The notes below the pieces were generated by a model. It was not told the DNA's origin. It was given only the letters and a program-made list of their open reading frames with translations, and did no database searches. The translations under genes and the position numbers were made by a program. DNA of 64,000 nucleotides, taken from the NCBI GenBank assembly GCA_047602465.1, contig JASGHF010000001.1, positions 2,604,001 to 2,668,000 of the forward strand. Reading direction: 5' to 3'. The stretch comes from JADZAI01 sp047602465 (lineage in GTDB: Bacteria; Pseudomonadota; Alphaproteobacteria; Micropepsales; Micropepsaceae). Positions 62,879-64,000 of this stretch are shown in pieces (position 1 is the first letter of the stretch; each line of letters begins with the position of its first letter).

Positions 62879-63726
62879 GACGTCCGGTTGGCCCTGAGCG
62901 CGCCCCACGCATAGCAGACATTGCCCGCGACGATCAGCGGCAGCGCCATGAGCCGCGTCAAGCGGTGGTCGCGCGCGACCGTGCGCGACTGGCTGATGAT
63001 GAATGTCGTACGGCGAAGCGCATTGCGGGCGACGTCGCGCGAGGTCCGGGTGCCGATGGCGCGCCAGGCCTCGGCCATACGCCTGCCACGGCGCGACTGA
63101 TCGCGCAGATAGGCGCCGAGGCGTTCCTCGCCGTGATGGATGGTCTGCACGGCGGGGCACCAGACGGGCGCGTCTTCCGGAGCGAGACGCTGGTGGAACT
63201 CCGTATCCTCGCCGCCTTCCATATCGTCGCGGAAGAGGCCGTAACGGGCGAAAAGCTCGCGCGCATAGGAGGCGCCGTAGCAAAGGGCCAGATCCGGCGG
63301 GGTCAGCGGCATGCGGCGGATGAAAAGGCTGAGATGCGCCGCGAGGGCCACCGGCCGGTGGGGGCGGTGCGAAAGCAGGGCGCTGGCGACGGCACGGGCG
63401 CCGGAGCCATGGGCCTTCAGCCGGGCGGCGATCCAGCCCGGCGTGGCGTGGCAGTCGTCGGCGAGAAAGGCGACGACGGGCGCCGATGTCGCGGCGATCC
63501 CCTGGTTCCGGGCGCCGCCTGGATACAGGCGGCCGGCGGCCGAAACGACACGGACATCGACGCCGTGGGCCGCGAAATAGGCGGCGGCGTCACCCGGCCC
63601 GGAATGCACGACCACGATCTCGGCGGCGCATCCTTGAGTCTGCAGCGATCGCACGGCCCCGGCCAGCGTCGGGCGCAGGCCGTAGGCCATGACAACGACG
63701 GCGATGTCGGGCTGGGTGGCAGTCAT
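62875..63726 (-). CDS. Glycosyltransferase family 2
   Basis: A 283 aa GT-A transferase starting MTATQPDIAVVVMAYGLRPT. The nucleotide-binding acidic motif is VVAFLADDCHATPGW near residue 88, and the catalytic-base region DDMEGGEDTEFHQRLAPED is near 180 (an ED motif). A C-terminal hydrophobic segment (RLMALPLIVAGNVCYAWGAL) may tether it to the membrane. It is the first gene of a two-gene operon with the fused transferase. Confidence 0.86.
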   Translation of the reverse strand: MTATQPDIAVVVMAYGLRPTLAGAVRSLQTQGCAAEIVVVHSGPGDAAAYFAAHGVDVRVVSAAGRLYPGGARNQGIAATSAPVVAFLADDCHATPGWIAARLKAHGSGARAVASALLSHRPHRPVALAAHLSLFIRRMPLTPPDLALCYGASYARELFARYGLFRDDMEGGEDTEFHQRLAPEDAPVWCPAVQTIHHGEERLGAYLRDQSRRGRRMAEAWRAIGTRTSRDVARNALRRTTFIISQSRTVARDHRLTRLMALPLIVAGNVCYAWGALRANRTS

Positions 63727-63898
63727 GAGCGGGTGAGTTTCCGCGAGGGGAACGGGGTCGCGCAAGACAGATTGCGGGCTGAGAAAATTTGTCGCTGGCG
63801 CTGACGTTGCGTCAGGGGCGTAATCTGCCGCTGGAACGTCATGTGCAGATACACTATTTATCCACCAGGCCTTTAGACCAGAATCGAGGATCTACGTC
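63727..63898. promoter_or_regulatory. Divergent promoter region with CTGACG-TTG-CGTCAG palindrome
   Basis: The 172 bp gap between the glycosyltransferase and the thiolase. Arms CTGACG (63801-63806) and CGTCAG (63810-63815) around TTG. The inner GACGTTGCGTCA equals the motif at 24326-24337. GAGGA at 63887-63891 is a plausible thiolase ribosome site. Confidence 0.45.
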
Positions 63899-64000
63899 AT
63901 GAGTGAAGCCTATATCGTCGCCATCGCGCGCACGGCCGGCGGCCGCAAGGGCGGCCGGCTGAAGGACTGGCATCCGGTCGATCTGTCGGCGGCGGTGCTG
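63899..64000 (+). CDS. Acetyl-CoA acyltransferase (thiolase), 5' part only
   Basis: The first 34 codons: MSEAYIVAIARTAGGRKGGR then LKDWHPVDLSAAVL, running off the right edge. The N-terminal (Y)IVAIARTAGGRKGG is typical of thiolase family acetyl-CoA C-acyltransferases used in beta-oxidation; a biosynthetic acetoacetyl-CoA role cannot be excluded from this part. The active-site Cys would lie outside the window. Confidence 0.85.
   Translation, partial: MSEAYIVAIARTAGGRKGGRLKDWHPVDLSAAVL

Overview
This 64 kb window is GC-rich chromosomal DNA from an alphaproteobacterium. The evidence is the set of alphaproteobacterial markers: a DUF2125 protein, an MJ0042/DUF3426 zinc-ribbon membrane protein, a DUF4175 (TIGR02302-type) protein beside lysA, argH and tlpA, a Coq7-type ubiquinone hydroxylase beside dsbB, ftsE-ftsX near ydcF-plsC, and the ethylmalonyl-CoA (EMC) pathway. 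The genus cannot be fixed from the sequence alone. No rRNA, prophage, classical insertion sequence or CRISPR array was seen. One tRNA (Leu, anticodon CAA) is present.

Layout. 1-10.5 kb holds amino acid, envelope and division genes: metX (cut by the window edge), hisC, tyrC, a leftward ydcF-plsC-YcaQ-like-DUF2125 run, a TetR/MAPEG pair, ftsE-ftsX, a zinc-ribbon protein and a phosphoribosyltransferase. 10.5-17.5 kb holds DUF4175, lysA, a small lptM-type lipoprotein, argH, divergent tlpA and two coupled unknown exported proteins. 17.5-21.5 kb is patchier: a WYL regulator, unknowns, pyrF broken by an apparent frameshift, and two small TonB-C-like lipoproteins. 21.5-48.3 kb is dominated by acyl-CoA metabolism: 3-hydroxyacyl-CoA dehydrogenase, etfA/etfB, PduO-type cobalamin adenosyltransferase, methylsuccinyl-CoA dehydrogenase, crotonyl-CoA carboxylase/reductase, ethylmalonyl-CoA mutase and three further acyl-CoA dehydrogenases. 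Between them lie a frameshifted AAA ATPase, a TetR-glycosyltransferase operon, a secreted protease and small exported proteins. 48.4-59 kb holds two NTF2-like secreted paralogs, gluQ, hydrolases, an HNH nuclease, tandem GNAT paralogs, coq7, dsbB, ohr, tRNA-Leu, an AraC regulator and a beta-barrel protein. 59-63.7 kb is a glycosyltransferase cluster with a protein that has a possible kinase-like or SelO-like motif. The window ends in the first 34 codons of a thiolase.

How the genes work together. The hydroxyacyl-CoA dehydrogenase, ccr, ecm and mcd would carry out much of acetyl-CoA assimilation by the EMC pathway. ETF takes electrons from the acyl-CoA dehydrogenases, the PduO-type enzyme can make the adenosylcobalamin that Ecm needs, and the thiolase at the right edge could supply acetoacetyl-CoA. 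The genes are scattered among other genes rather than forming one operon.

The least expected structure is a dispersed repeat of about 50 bp, called R here, with a variable-stem hairpin and a fixed CCTCA/TGAGG hairpin. Two diverged copies of a 111-residue GIY-YIG nuclease gene each sit between inverted R copies, with the same 4 nt spacing to the start codon and with the protein C-terminus encoded by the repeat. Solo R copies occur elsewhere in the window. This looks like a REP-like repeat family linked to a GIY-YIG enzyme. Other points worth checking are palindromes at two TetR promoters and at the ATPase start, a 12-mer shared by the etf and thiolase upstream regions, and the two frameshifts.
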